This document shows, piece by piece, positions 57,085 through 64,000 of a DNA stretch of 64,000 bases; positions within the stretch are counted from its first letter, which is position 1, and every line of letters starts with the position of its first letter. The DNA comes from Pseudomonas koreensis (GTDB lineage Bacteria; Pseudomonadota; Gammaproteobacteria; Pseudomonadales; Pseudomonadaceae): assembly GCF_025447595.1 (NCBI RefSeq), contig NZ_JAOEJU010000005.1:124001-188000 (forward strand), written 5' to 3'. The translations under genes and the position numbers were made by a program. The notes beneath the pieces were generated by a model. The model ran no database searches and was not told the origin of the DNA. It was given only the letters and a program-made list of their open reading frames with translations.

Positions 57085-57564
57085 TTACTGGGCGTGCGCG
57101 TGGGCTCGCGTGGCTTCCGGCGGCTTCTTCTGCACGGCGACTTCGACGGTCACGTCACCGGCCTTTTCGAAGTGCATCGTCAGCGGGAAGCGCTTGCCGT
57201 CGGTCAGCAGACTGCGGTCAGTCGGATTCATCAGCATCACGTGATAGGCCATCGGCGCGAAGGTCACTTTTCCACCGGCCGGGATGGCCACGTTCGGCAC
57301 CTGTTGCATCTTCATCAGATCGCCCTGCATCACATGCTCGTGCAGTTCCGCTGTCGGGGCGATGGGCGAGTCGACGCTGAGCAGGCGGTCAGCCGTCTTT
57401 CCACCGTTGTGAATGATGAAATACGCGGCAACGGTCGGCGCGTTCGGCGGCAGTTCCTGCGACCACGGGTGGGCGATTTCCAGCTCGCCGGCCTTGTATT
57501 CGTGGGCATGGGCGAAGCACGCAGGCAGCAACAGCGCAGCGATGACGATGAATTTGTTCAACAT
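57085..57564 (-). CDS. Periplasmic copper chaperone PCuAC
   Basis: 159 residues. Signal peptide cleaved near AHA (residue 20). The Cu(I) site is exact: His75-x10-Met86-x21-His108-x-Met110, the H(M)X10MX21HXM pattern of PCuAC (DUF461). The C-terminus is His-rich (RAHAHAQ). PCuAC delivers Cu(I), in many bacteria to cytochrome oxidase CuA via Sco. Here the position ahead of oprC suggests it receives imported copper. Confidence 0.92.
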   Translation of the reverse strand: MLNKFIVIAALLLPACFAHAHEYKAGELEIAHPWSQELPPNAPTVAAYFIIHNGGKTADRLLSVDSPIAPTAELHEHVMQGDLMKMQQVPNVAIPAGGKVTFAPMAYHVMLMNPTDRSLLTDGKRFPLTMHFEKAGDVTVEVAVQKKPPEATRAHAHAQ

Positions 57565-57612
57565 GGCAGTTCTCCAGAACGATTTGAAACGCAGGTCAAA
57601 TGCGGGAACAAA

Positions 57613-58014
57613 TCAAACCAGAGGGGACGCGCGGGGATTGAGGCTCGGCCATTGCTGGCGAGGTGTCGGGGTTTGCAGCAAGGCGGGCGCCACGCTGCGA
57701 TTGCTTTCGTATCGGGCGAAATACAGCTGCGGCGAATGCCCCGGCAACGCCACCACCGGCGCCGATCCGGAACAGCACCAGCAATGCTGCATGGTCGAAT
57801 GATTGTCACCGCTCTGCGGCGCTTTCTGATCGAGGCTGCCGATGTCGATCGCCACCATCTTCGTCCCGCTGCCGGTGCAGAAACTGCTCCACAGCAACTG
57901 CTCGGCCGGCGTCTGCGCCGCCTGCGCCACCGCTCCCGTCAACGGCATGGCGAGCATGTTGAACAGCACTGCAAAGCAGGCGATCCAGGCAAATGCGAGC
58001 CGGTGTCGGTTCAT
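57613..58014 (-). CDS. DUF2946 family protein
   Basis: 133 residues. Signal-like N-terminus (FAWIACFAVLFNMLAMPLTGAVAQA), then LLWSSFCTGSGTKMVAIDIG and the motif NHSTMQHCWCCSGSAPVVALPG with a His-Cys-x-Cys-Cys cluster. Likely periplasmic, metal-binding. It is the first gene of the copper unit; an inverted repeat (58037-58063) lies 23 bp upstream. No experimentally defined function known to me. Confidence 0.8.
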   Translation of the reverse strand: MNRHRLAFAWIACFAVLFNMLAMPLTGAVAQAAQTPAEQLLWSSFCTGSGTKMVAIDIGSLDQKAPQSGDNHSTMQHCWCCSGSAPVVALPGHSPQLYFARYESNRSVAPALLQTPTPRQQWPSLNPRASPLV

Positions 58015-58036
58015 GGGACAGATCCGTAGGGTGGGC

Positions 58037-58063
58037 GATCAGGCGCGGCTATTTAGCCTGATC
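58037..58063. promoter_or_regulatory. Inverted repeat upstream of the copper unit
   Basis: GATCAGGC (58037-58044), 11-bp spacer, GCCTGATC (58056-58063): perfect 8-bp arms with a TAAATA inside the spacer on the minus strand. It may be an operator at the promoter of the copper genes or the hairpin ending the antitoxin-like transcript. Confidence 0.45.
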
Positions 58064-58111
58064 AGGGCCGATAAGTAAAAAAGCGTCGTGCGGTTTGGTG
58101 TCGCAGAGGAT

Positions 58112-58402
58112 TCAGCCTGCTACGGCATGCAACCGCAAACCCAGCGCCTTCATGACTTTCATGATAGTCGCGAATTCCGGATTTCCAGTGCTGCTCAGCG
58201 CTTTATAAAGGCTTTCGCGACCCACCCCTGCATCTCGTGCAACCTGGGTCATGCCTTGGGCGCGGGCAATGTCATTCAGTGCTGCACGGATGAGAACGCC
58301 ATCGCCAGCATCTTCGTCAAAACAAGCGTCCAGGTAAGCCGCCATTTCCTCGGGCGATTTAAGAAACTCTGCAGCATCGAAGCGAGCGAATTTTTCGAAC
58401 AT
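58112..58402 (-). CDS. Addiction-module antitoxin-like HTH protein (no toxin gene seen)
   Basis: 96 residues. N-terminal FARFDAAEFLKSPEEMAAYLDACFDE and HTH MTQVARDAGVGRESLYKALSSTGNPEFATIMKVMKALGLRL (outlined) are the pattern of the HigA-like antidote family normally encoded after a HigB/RelE-type toxin. The ~140 bp upstream contain no toxin frame, and the next element is a REPIN. It is therefore an orphan, perhaps a remnant or a recruited regulator. Confidence 0.82.
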   Translation of the reverse strand: MFEKFARFDAAEFLKSPEEMAAYLDACFDEDAGDGVLIRAALNDIARAQGMTQVARDAGVGRESLYKALSSTGNPEFATIMKVMKALGLRLHAVAG

Positions 58403-58544
58403 TGGAATCGCGTCCAGAGGCAGGTTGATACTGCAAACGTATGCTCGGGAGGCTGCTGCAGGTAGTCAGTCGGGCTTTAAGTTGTTGTGCGTAGCGTCCG
58501 ATTGATTGGTAGGACTTAAGTTTTTCGCTGTGACAGCCGACGCC

Positions 58545-58634
58545 ATCGCGGGCAAGCCCGCTCCCACAGGGTTAGCGTTGGACATCAGTTTTGTGATCGG
58601 CGTTAACCACTGTGGGAGCGGGCTTGCCCGCGAA
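58545..58634. repeat. REPIN between cobK and the antitoxin-like gene
   Basis: Inverted REP units of the GCGGGCAAGCCCGC subtype at 58545-58568 and 58611-58634. Confidence 0.85.
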
Positions 58635-58659
58635 GGCGTACTCAAGAGCGCAAAAAGCC

Positions 58660-59388
58660 TCAGGGCTGTAAGTTGATGGTGAGTGCGCTGATGGCTTCAT
58701 CAACCGTCCAAAACTCCCGATCAACCCTCGCCAACTCCGGCCGCTTCAACACCATCACCGGCACCCCAAGCTCCCGCGCCACTTCCAGCTTCGGCTCGGT
58801 TGCGGTGCTGCCGCTGTTCTTGCTGATCAGCACGTCGATCTGCCGGCGTTCGAACAGCGCCCGCTCATCTTCCAGTAGAAACGGCCCACGGGCGCCGATG
58901 ACTTCGCAGCGTTCGTTGCCGGGGTAGACGTCGAGGGCGCGCAGGGTCCAGAACTGGTGCGCAGGGATTTCGTCGAGGTGTTGCAGCGGTTCGCGGCCAA
59001 GGGTGAACAGTGGGCGGCGGAAGGGTTCGAGGGCGGTGATCAGTTCGGCCCAGTCGGCGACTTCGCGCCAGTCATCGCCCGGCTGTGGTTGCCACGCCGG
59101 GCGGCGCAGGGCCCAGCAGGGGATGCCGGTGAGTTGCGCAGCGGTGGCGGCGTTCTGGCTGATCTGTGCGGCGTAAGGATGGGTCGCGTCGAGCAAAAGT
59201 GTGATGCCTTCGTCACGAATGAACTGCGCCAGACCTTCGGCGCCACCGTAGCCGCCGACGCGCACCTGACACGTCAGATCGGTCGGCACCCGGCCGACGC
59301 CGGCCAGGCTGTAAATGTGTTCCGGTCCCAAAGTGCGCGCGATGGCCAGCGCTTCAGTCACGCCGCCCAGCAACAGAATCCGTTTCAT
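58660..59388 (-). CDS. cobK: Cobalt-precorrin-6A / precorrin-6A reductase CobK
   Basis: 242 residues. [41 protein letters not shown] and [30 protein letters not shown] are diagnostic. CobK reduces precorrin-6A to 6B with NADPH in corrin ring synthesis. Overlaps cbiD by 4 nt; third gene of cobL-cbiD-cobK. Confidence 0.93.
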   Translation of the reverse strand: MKRILLLGGVTEALAIARTLGPEHIYSLAGVGRVPTDLTCQVRVGGYGGAEGLAQFIRDEGITLLLDATHPYAAQISQNAATAAQLTGIPCWALRRPAWQPQPGDDWREVADWAELITALEPFRRPLFTLGREPLQHLDEIPAHQFWTLRALDVYPGNERCEVIGARGPFLLEDERALFERRQIDVLISKNSGSTATEPKLEVARELGVPVMVLKRPELARVDREFWTVDEAISALTINLQP

Positions 59389-60482
59389 ACAAAAGCTCCC
59401 GCATGGCCAACGATGCCGCCCTGACGATCAATCGCAAACACCTCGACCTGCACCTGCACCGGCACTACGCTGCGGGCGAACTCCAGCGCGTGGCGGCAAA
59501 CTTCATCACCGAGGGCGACACCCGCCGCGCTGGCCATCGCCAATGCCTGCTGACTGGTGTTCGCCCCGCGGATGGCTTGCTGCAACGCATCGTCGGCGCC
59601 AATCGCCGCTGCCCATTCGGCCAGTTGCGGCAGGTCGATGCTCGAATGGCGCGAGTGCAAGTCCATGTGTCCGGCCGCCAGTTTGCTGATCTTGCCGAAG
59701 CCACCGCACAGGCTGAGTTTATCCACAGGCACTTTGCGCAGGTGCTTGAGCACGGCGCCGACGAAGTCGCCCATTTCGATCAGGGCGATTTCCGGCAGGT
59801 TGTAGACCCGGCGCATGGTGTCTTCGCTGGCGTTGCCGGTGCAGGCGGCGATGTGCAGGTAGCCGTTGGTTTTCGCCACGTCGATGCCTTGATGAATCGA
59901 GGCGATGTACGCCGCGCAGGAAAACGGCCGGACGATGCCGCTGGTGCCGAGGATCGACAGGCCACCGAGAATGCCCAGGCGCGGGTTCATGGTTTTCAGC
60001 GCCAGGGCTTCGCCACCCTCGACGTTGACCGTCACCTCGAAGCCGCCGCGATAGCCGGTTTCTTCGGCGAGCAGCGTCAGGTGATCGCTGATCATCTTGC
60101 GCGGCACCGGGTTGATCGCCGGTTCGCCGACGCCCAGCACCAGCCCCGGGCGGGTCACTGTGCCGACGCCCTTGCCAGCAATAAAGCGGATTCCCGGCTC
60201 GTCGATCAGCTGCACGCGGGAGTAGAGCAGGGCGCCGTGAGTCACGTCCGGATCATCGCCCGCATCTTTGATCGTCCCGGCTTCAGCGCCGTCATCAGTC
60301 AGTCGACAGAACTCCAGACGCATCTGCACCTGCTTGCCCTTGGGCAACACGATTTGCACGGCGTCAGCCACCACTCCGCCGAGCAGCAGTCGGGCAGCGG
60401 CGAGGCTGGTGGCCGTGGCGCAGCTGCCGGTGGTCAGGCCGCTGCGCAGGGGCGCGGGTTGTTCGGCGGTTTCGTCACGCAT
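59385..60482 (-). CDS. cbiD: Cobalt-precorrin-5B C1-methyltransferase CbiD
   Basis: 365 residues. [37 protein letters not shown], and the C-terminal half with [20 protein letters not shown] are CbiD hallmarks. It is an anaerobic-route enzyme found beside aerobic-route genes in many pseudomonads. Start overlaps the cobL stop by 8 nt. Confidence 0.93.
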   Translation of the reverse strand: MRDETAEQPAPLRSGLTTGSCATATSLAAARLLLGGVVADAVQIVLPKGKQVQMRLEFCRLTDDGAEAGTIKDAGDDPDVTHGALLYSRVQLIDEPGIRFIAGKGVGTVTRPGLVLGVGEPAINPVPRKMISDHLTLLAEETGYRGGFEVTVNVEGGEALALKTMNPRLGILGGLSILGTSGIVRPFSCAAYIASIHQGIDVAKTNGYLHIAACTGNASEDTMRRVYNLPEIALIEMGDFVGAVLKHLRKVPVDKLSLCGGFGKISKLAAGHMDLHSRHSSIDLPQLAEWAAAIGADDALQQAIRGANTSQQALAMASAAGVALGDEVCRHALEFARSVVPVQVQVEVFAIDRQGGIVGHAGAFV

Positions 60483-61686
60483 CGAGGGGTTTGACCAGAT
60501 CGAGCAGGGTGATCGGCAAGGCCTGGCGCCAGGTGTCGAACTCGCCCAGCGGTTGCGCCTGGGCGATGTGGATGCGGGTCAGCTCGCCGCCGTGGCGTTC
60601 GCGCCAGCTCATCAAGGTCATTTCGCTTTGCAGGGTCACGGCGTTGGCGACCAGTCGGCCACCGGGTTTGAGTTGTTCCCAGCAGGTGTCGAGCACGCCT
60701 TCGCGGGTCACGCCGCCGCCGATGAAAATCGCGTCCGGACGCTCCAGCCCGGCGAGTGCCTGCGGGGCACTGCCGCGAATCAGTTGCAGACCGGGAACGC
60801 CCAAGGCATCGCGGTTGTGTTCGATCAGTTGCTGACGACCGTCATCGGCTTCGATGGCCAGAGTGCGGCAGCTCGGGTGAGCGCGCATCCACTCGATGCC
60901 GATCGAACCGCTGCCGGCACCTACGTCCCACAACAGTTCGCCCGGCGTCGGGGCGAGGCGGGCGAGGGTGATGGCGCGCACGTCGCGTTTGGTCAGTTGG
61001 CCGTCATGCTGGAAGGCCGAGTCCGGCAGGCCGGCGAGGCGCGACAGGCGCGGTGTCTGCGGATCGCCCAGACACTCGATGGCGATCACGTTGAGGTCGG
61101 CAATGAGCGGGTCATTCCAGTCGTTGGCGGTGCCATCGATCCGGCGTTCAGCGTTGCCGCCCAGATGTTCCAGCACACTCAGGCGACTGGCGCCGAATCC
61201 ACGCTCGCGCAGCAATGCCGCAACCGCTGCCGGGCTTTGTCCGTCATTGCTCAGCAACAACAGGCGCACGCCGCTAAACAGTTGTGCGTTGAGGGCCGCA
61301 AGCGGGCGAGCCACCAGCGACAACACACTGACATCCTGCAACGGCCAGCCCAGTCGGGCCGCCGCCAGCGAGCAGGACGACGGCGCCGGCAGAACCAGCA
61401 TCTCGGCGTCCGGAACCTGACGCGCCAGGCTCGCGCCGACGCCATAGAACATCGGATCACCGCTGGCCAGCACGCACACGGCTTCACCGCGACGCTCAAG
61501 AACCGGGGCCAGGGAAAACGGGCTCGGCCACAACTGGCGTTCGCCACGGATGCACACCGGCAACAGATCCAGCTGACGCTGACCGCCGATGATCCGTGAA
61601 GCGCCCAACAAGGCGCGCCGGGCATTCTTGCCCAGGCCCTTGAAGCCGTCTTCGGCGATGCCTACAACCGTCAGCCAGGGGGTCAT
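60475..61686 (-). CDS. cobL: Precorrin-6Y C5,15-methyltransferase (decarboxylating) CobL (CbiE-CbiT fusion)
   Basis: 403 residues from [14 protein letters not shown] (GAGGAATGGC before the ATG). The N-terminal CbiE tetrapyrrole methylase ([19 protein letters not shown]) is fused to a C-terminal CbiT Rossmann methyltransferase ([19 protein letters not shown]). It methylates C5 and C15 and decarboxylates precorrin-6B. First gene of the operon; the partner cobGHIJ genes are not in the window, and unrelated genes begin 223 bp away on the other strand. Confidence 0.93.
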   Translation of the reverse strand: MTPWLTVVGIAEDGFKGLGKNARRALLGASRIIGGQRQLDLLPVCIRGERQLWPSPFSLAPVLERRGEAVCVLASGDPMFYGVGASLARQVPDAEMLVLPAPSSCSLAAARLGWPLQDVSVLSLVARPLAALNAQLFSGVRLLLLSNDGQSPAAVAALLRERGFGASRLSVLEHLGGNAERRIDGTANDWNDPLIADLNVIAIECLGDPQTPRLSRLAGLPDSAFQHDGQLTKRDVRAITLARLAPTPGELLWDVGAGSGSIGIEWMRAHPSCRTLAIEADDGRQQLIEHNRDALGVPGLQLIRGSAPQALAGLERPDAIFIGGGVTREGVLDTCWEQLKPGGRLVANAVTLQSEMTLMSWRERHGGELTRIHIAQAQPLGEFDTWRQALPITLLDLVKPLDA

Positions 61687-61908
61687 GCCATTCCTCATTA
61701 CTTATCTATCGTCGGTGGGCGACATGATAACTCGACTTCCGCGAAATGACTGCTGCGCATTTGAATAGCCTGGAAGACATCTAATGTTTATGTTGTTTTT
61801 TCTCGGGTGGTTTCTTTGTTGATAAGTTTTGTTTGTGGTTGGCAATGAGTTTGTCAGGGGCGATTAGTTGTCCTGAGTGGTAAGTTTTTATAAGGGAATT
61901 GATAACGT

Positions 61909-62583
61909 ATGGATATGTTTGAGAACGATATGCTGCCACAAGTCGCCGAAAGCACTGAAGAAAGCAGCTCGATTGTGGCGGGTAATGGCTTGCTCACTTT
62001 TTTTTCCGGGGTGACCCGTGAAGATGAGCGTTTTATCAAAGACAGCATGCGCTGGGCCGAGTATCAAGCCGACCAGCGAGTGAATAGAGGACAGGCTCCG
62101 GGTTTCTGGTTCGAGTATTACTCTGCATCGCTTCAACATCTTGGCTGGGAGCTGGGTGACCCGGTGCGGGTTACCGGCCGGGAGTTTGAAGGCGACTTTC
62201 TGGATGCCTGGTCAATATCGATGGAGCGACTGCTGAGTAGTGGAAGGCGACAGCAGATGAAAAAAACCTTTCAATTGCTGGAACACAATCCGGCGGGCTT
62301 TGATTTGTTTGCGGAAAGTGCCCGGGAATGGAATGACTTTGTATTCTCACCGGCCTACTACAATTATTATAAACATCTTGAAATAGTGATAAGTCATGTC
62401 GGCTTGCTCAACTCGCAGTGGGCGAAGAAGTATTTGTTCTGGGATATTGAATATTCCAGGTCGCAGCTGGAAGTCTATGCGCGGCGTTTCATGAACACGC
62501 CGAAAAACATGAACGCTCGGCGAGCAGAACTGGCAGAGCTGGTTCGCGATATGCGTCGTAATGAGTTTGCTCTGAATCAGTAA
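61909..62583 (+). CDS. Hypothetical protein 1 of an unrecognised three-gene cluster
   Basis: 224 residues from an ATG with AAGGGA upstream. No signal peptide or membrane helix. Aromatic-rich middle (PGFWFEYYSASLQHLGWELG, FVFSPAYYNYYKHLEI, WAKKYLFWDIEYSRSQ); mostly predicted helical by eye. No catalytic motif recognised. The flanks are noticeably AT-rich compared with neighbouring cob genes, suggesting acquired DNA. The gene is codirectional with the next two and probably functionally linked. Confidence 0.75.
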   Translation: MDMFENDMLPQVAESTEESSSIVAGNGLLTFFSGVTREDERFIKDSMRWAEYQADQRVNRGQAPGFWFEYYSASLQHLGWELGDPVRVTGREFEGDFLDAWSISMERLLSSGRRQQMKKTFQLLEHNPAGFDLFAESAREWNDFVFSPAYYNYYKHLEIVISHVGLLNSQWAKKYLFWDIEYSRSQLEVYARRFMNTPKNMNARRAELAELVRDMRRNEFALNQ

Positions 62584-62620
62584 ATTTGGTTTCTTGTTTG
62601 TATTGAAATAACTTGAATTC

Positions 62621-62652
62621 AGTGAAAGTTGCTAGTTGATTGAGTGAAAGTT
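62621..62652 (+). promoter_or_regulatory. Direct repeat upstream of hypothetical gene 2
   Basis: AGTGAAAGTT occurs exactly at 62621-62630 and 62643-62652, 22 bp apart (two helical turns), in an AT-rich gap. A candidate activator or repressor site for the gene starting at 62704. Confidence 0.45.
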
Positions 62653-62703
62653 AATTTGAGTGTGCGCCATGGAGGCGTTTTGATTTTTAAAGGAATGTAC
62701 GAA

Positions 62704-63540
62704 ATGAATGAAGTAATTGCTAAAAACAATGAAGTGTCTGATGAAGTCCTGTCTGCAGCTCAGCGTATTGCTTTTATGGAGGAGTGTAACCAACTCATCG
62801 CGGCGCAGCCCGTCCCTCGCTCTGCGAAGTTTTCGCTGAATGCCAGTTTGCCAATCGACAAGGATGAACTTAACGCAGCCATCATGGGCACAGGCATTGC
62901 CGGTTTTGATGAAAGTATGTCCAAGCGCAGCAAACGCATTGTGAAGAATACTTATATGTACGCCGATCTGGTTGCCTTGCTCAAATACCCTGCCGCCAGT
63001 CAGAAAGAGCAGCGTTACAACGAATTCATGCGACTGATGAAACTGGCGGGCTGGTTCGCGTTCAGTCAGCCGTACAATCGTTACCAGGCCACCTCCCAGA
63101 AACTGACCATGGACAACATTGCGCTGAACATCATCCACACCGCGGTGTCGGCGGTGGGGGGCTCGGGTGCAGCAGCCTTGAAAGTGCTCAAGGACGTGGC
63201 GGACGCCACCATGGACGCGCTGAAAGATGTCCCTGAAGCGCTGGTTCTTTTTGAGCGCAACGCCAAAAAGGCTGAGGGCGGCAACTTCTGCATGTCGAGT
63301 GCCCTGGAGGACAAGGACGGTACCATTACGATGGCCATCGCTGCCGTTCAGTACTTCGCTGCGGCGCAACCAACCAAGGTGCTGTTTGTCGAGTGGGCTA
63401 CATCCAGCGTCAGCATCTACAACGGTTCGGCCACCATGTCGATGGACGAAGAAGACTACTTGATGGTCGAGCCATTGATCGTCAAGGCACTGACCGAACA
63501 GCGTGAAAAAGCGCTCAGCTATGAGTTTGGCAAGGCCTGA
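62704..63540 (+). CDS. Hypothetical protein 2 of the unrecognised cluster
   Basis: 278 residues. ATG at 62704 has AAAGGA 9-10 nt upstream; an in-frame ATG at 62695 touches that site and is rejected. No N-terminal signal peptide. A hydrophobic, Gly/Ala-rich helix-like stretch (IALNIIHTAVSAVGGSGAAA, from ~residue 138) lies mid-protein, then a single notable Cys196 (GGNFCMSS) and a beta-like C-terminal part (KVLFVEWATSSVSIYNGSAT). It could be a membrane-active or lipid-modified cytoplasmic protein. A terminator follows directly. Comparison with Evf-type virulence factors is a guess only. Confidence 0.75.
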   Translation: MNEVIAKNNEVSDEVLSAAQRIAFMEECNQLIAAQPVPRSAKFSLNASLPIDKDELNAAIMGTGIAGFDESMSKRSKRIVKNTYMYADLVALLKYPAASQKEQRYNEFMRLMKLAGWFAFSQPYNRYQATSQKLTMDNIALNIIHTAVSAVGGSGAAALKVLKDVADATMDALKDVPEALVLFERNAKKAEGGNFCMSSALEDKDGTITMAIAAVQYFAAAQPTKVLFVEWATSSVSIYNGSATMSMDEEDYLMVEPLIVKALTEQREKALSYEFGKA

Positions 63541-63550
63541 TATTCATTGG

Positions 63551-63579
63551 AGCCAGAGGCACGGGCCTCTGGCTTTTTT
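63551..63579 (+). terminator. Rho-independent terminator after hypothetical gene 2
   Basis: AGCCAGAGGC (63551-63560) pairs with GCCTCTGGCT (63565-63574), then a T-run. The ribosome site of the next gene (AAGGAG at 63582) follows within a few bases, so partial read-through must feed gene 3 unless another promoter exists. Confidence 0.88.
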
Positions 63580-63593
63580 ATAAGGAGTTCTCG

Positions 63594-64000
63594 ATGAATA
63601 CAGGTATCGGTTTTAAAACCTTCATATGTGCCGGTACGGTGGTTCTGGTTGCGGAGGAGTTACTGGAGTCTGACCGGTGCGACGGTCTGGATGCGCTGCT
63701 TTACGCTCAGTTGGTCGCCTCTCACAAATGTCCTGATTTTGCTCAGGTCGATCCATGGAATCAGGCCAACAAGATCGCACTGAGAGTCACCGGTGCAATG
63801 TTGCTGGATAACCCGCAAGCCAGTCTGCCTGTACCGATGCCGGGCAGTTTTTCTCTCGCCGAATTGGCTCGGAGGATTTTTCAACAGTGGGTCCCTGCTG
63901 CGACCGATGAAGTCGTGGATCTCAGCCTGGATTCGCTGTCGAGCAAGGCATCGCCGACACCGGCAATGGAGGTTTTGCTCGAGAACGCCCTGCACAAAGG
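63594..64000 (+). CDS. Hypothetical protein 3 of the unrecognised cluster (3' end outside window)
   Basis: The first 135 residues are visible, from the ATG at 63594 with AAGGAG 6 nt upstream; the frame is open to the window edge. It begins MNTGIGFKTFICAGTVVLVA, is acidic and Leu-rich, and has no recognised motif; the N-terminal hydrophobic stretch is short for a signal peptide and is followed by EELLES. Codirectional with genes 1 and 2. Confidence 0.7.
   Translation, partial: MNTGIGFKTFICAGTVVLVAEELLESDRCDGLDALLYAQLVASHKCPDFAQVDPWNQANKIALRVTGAMLLDNPQASLPVPMPGSFSLAELARRIFQQWVPAATDEVVDLSLDSLSSKASPTPAMEVLLENALHK

Noticed and set aside
54676..58029. An open plus-strand frame of 1117 codons opposite oprC, PCuAC and the DUF2946 genes
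   Set aside because: It is antisense to four well-supported genes and has the Gly/Arg/His-rich composition typical of the opposite frame of high-GC codons; no domain or ribosome site.
58403..58544. A HigB/RelE toxin gene paired with the antitoxin-like gene
   Set aside because: All three minus-strand frames in this gap are short or interrupted and show no toxin-like C-terminus.
58660..61686. A cobalamin riboswitch upstream of cobL or the TonB receptor
   Set aside because: No B12-box-like conserved core was seen in 61687-61908 or in 52723-52884; the latter carries a Zur-like dyad and hairpin instead.

Overview
The window is a contiguous piece of a high-GC chromosome from the Pseudomonas fluorescens group. 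The signs are dense intergenic REP/REPIN repeats built on the GAGCGAGCTTGCTCGC core, gene content typical of Pseudomonas (amaAB, a liv-type ABC operon, urea transport and urease, desT, bacterioferritin, cobalamin genes), and gene order that, as I recall it, runs collinear with PAO1 blocks PA4913-PA4858 and PA2914-PA2907. No rRNA, tRNA, CRISPR array, transposase or prophage is visible.

Layout. 0-2.7 kb: end of amaB and all of amaA (lysine/pipecolate catabolism). 2.7-8.3 kb: a five-gene branched-chain amino acid ABC operon (livKHMGF) behind a near-perfect sigma-54 promoter and an array of short direct repeats spaced 22-24 bp. 8.3-9.0 kb: a gene-free stretch with five consensus DnaA boxes. 9-12 kb: SDR, CDF-type transporter, AGE-type epimerase. 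12.2-14.7 kb: urease accessory genes ureE-ureF-ureG-ureJ on the minus strand. 15-19.3 kb: desT, a small exported tandem-repeat protein, AsmA, a bacterioferritin-like protein. 19.4-30 kb: LysR/azoreductase/SMR, a leaderless lipase, DMT exporter/AraC, PsiF, AI-2E family permease, and a chaperone group (YegD-like Hsp70, CbpA, CbpM) with a candidate sigma-32 promoter, then an orphan histidine kinase. 30.1-37.2 kb: one giant gene (2361 aa) for a dermonecrotic-toxin-like, LRR, NEL-type E3 ubiquitin ligase effector.

37-47.5 kb: one long minus-strand nitrogen-scavenging run, urtABCDE-ureD-ureA-(two GNAT genes)-ureB-ureC, with a sigma-54 promoter upstream of urtA. UrtABCDE imports urea, UreABC hydrolyses it, and UreDEFG/UreJ supply nickel to the enzyme. 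47.7-52.8 kb: a TonB receptor with its ABC importer, preceded by a Zur-like operator and a leader hairpin. This looks like a zinc-starvation metal uptake system. 52.9-58.0 kb: a copper module (PepSY membrane protein, OprC receptor with an intact CxxxM/HxM copper site, PCuAC chaperone, two small DUF2946 proteins). 58.1 kb: an orphan antitoxin-like HTH gene. 58.7-61.7 kb: cobL-cbiD-cobK (cobalamin corrin ring). 61.9-64 kb: three unrecognised genes with visibly lower GC in their flanks, the third cut by the window edge.

The most interesting items are the giant NEL/LRR effector with a three-fold repeated LRR module, the unknown three-gene cluster at the right edge, the DnaA-box cluster, the Zur box plus leader attenuator, and the repeat-protein gene. 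All family assignments come from reading motifs; no database search was run.
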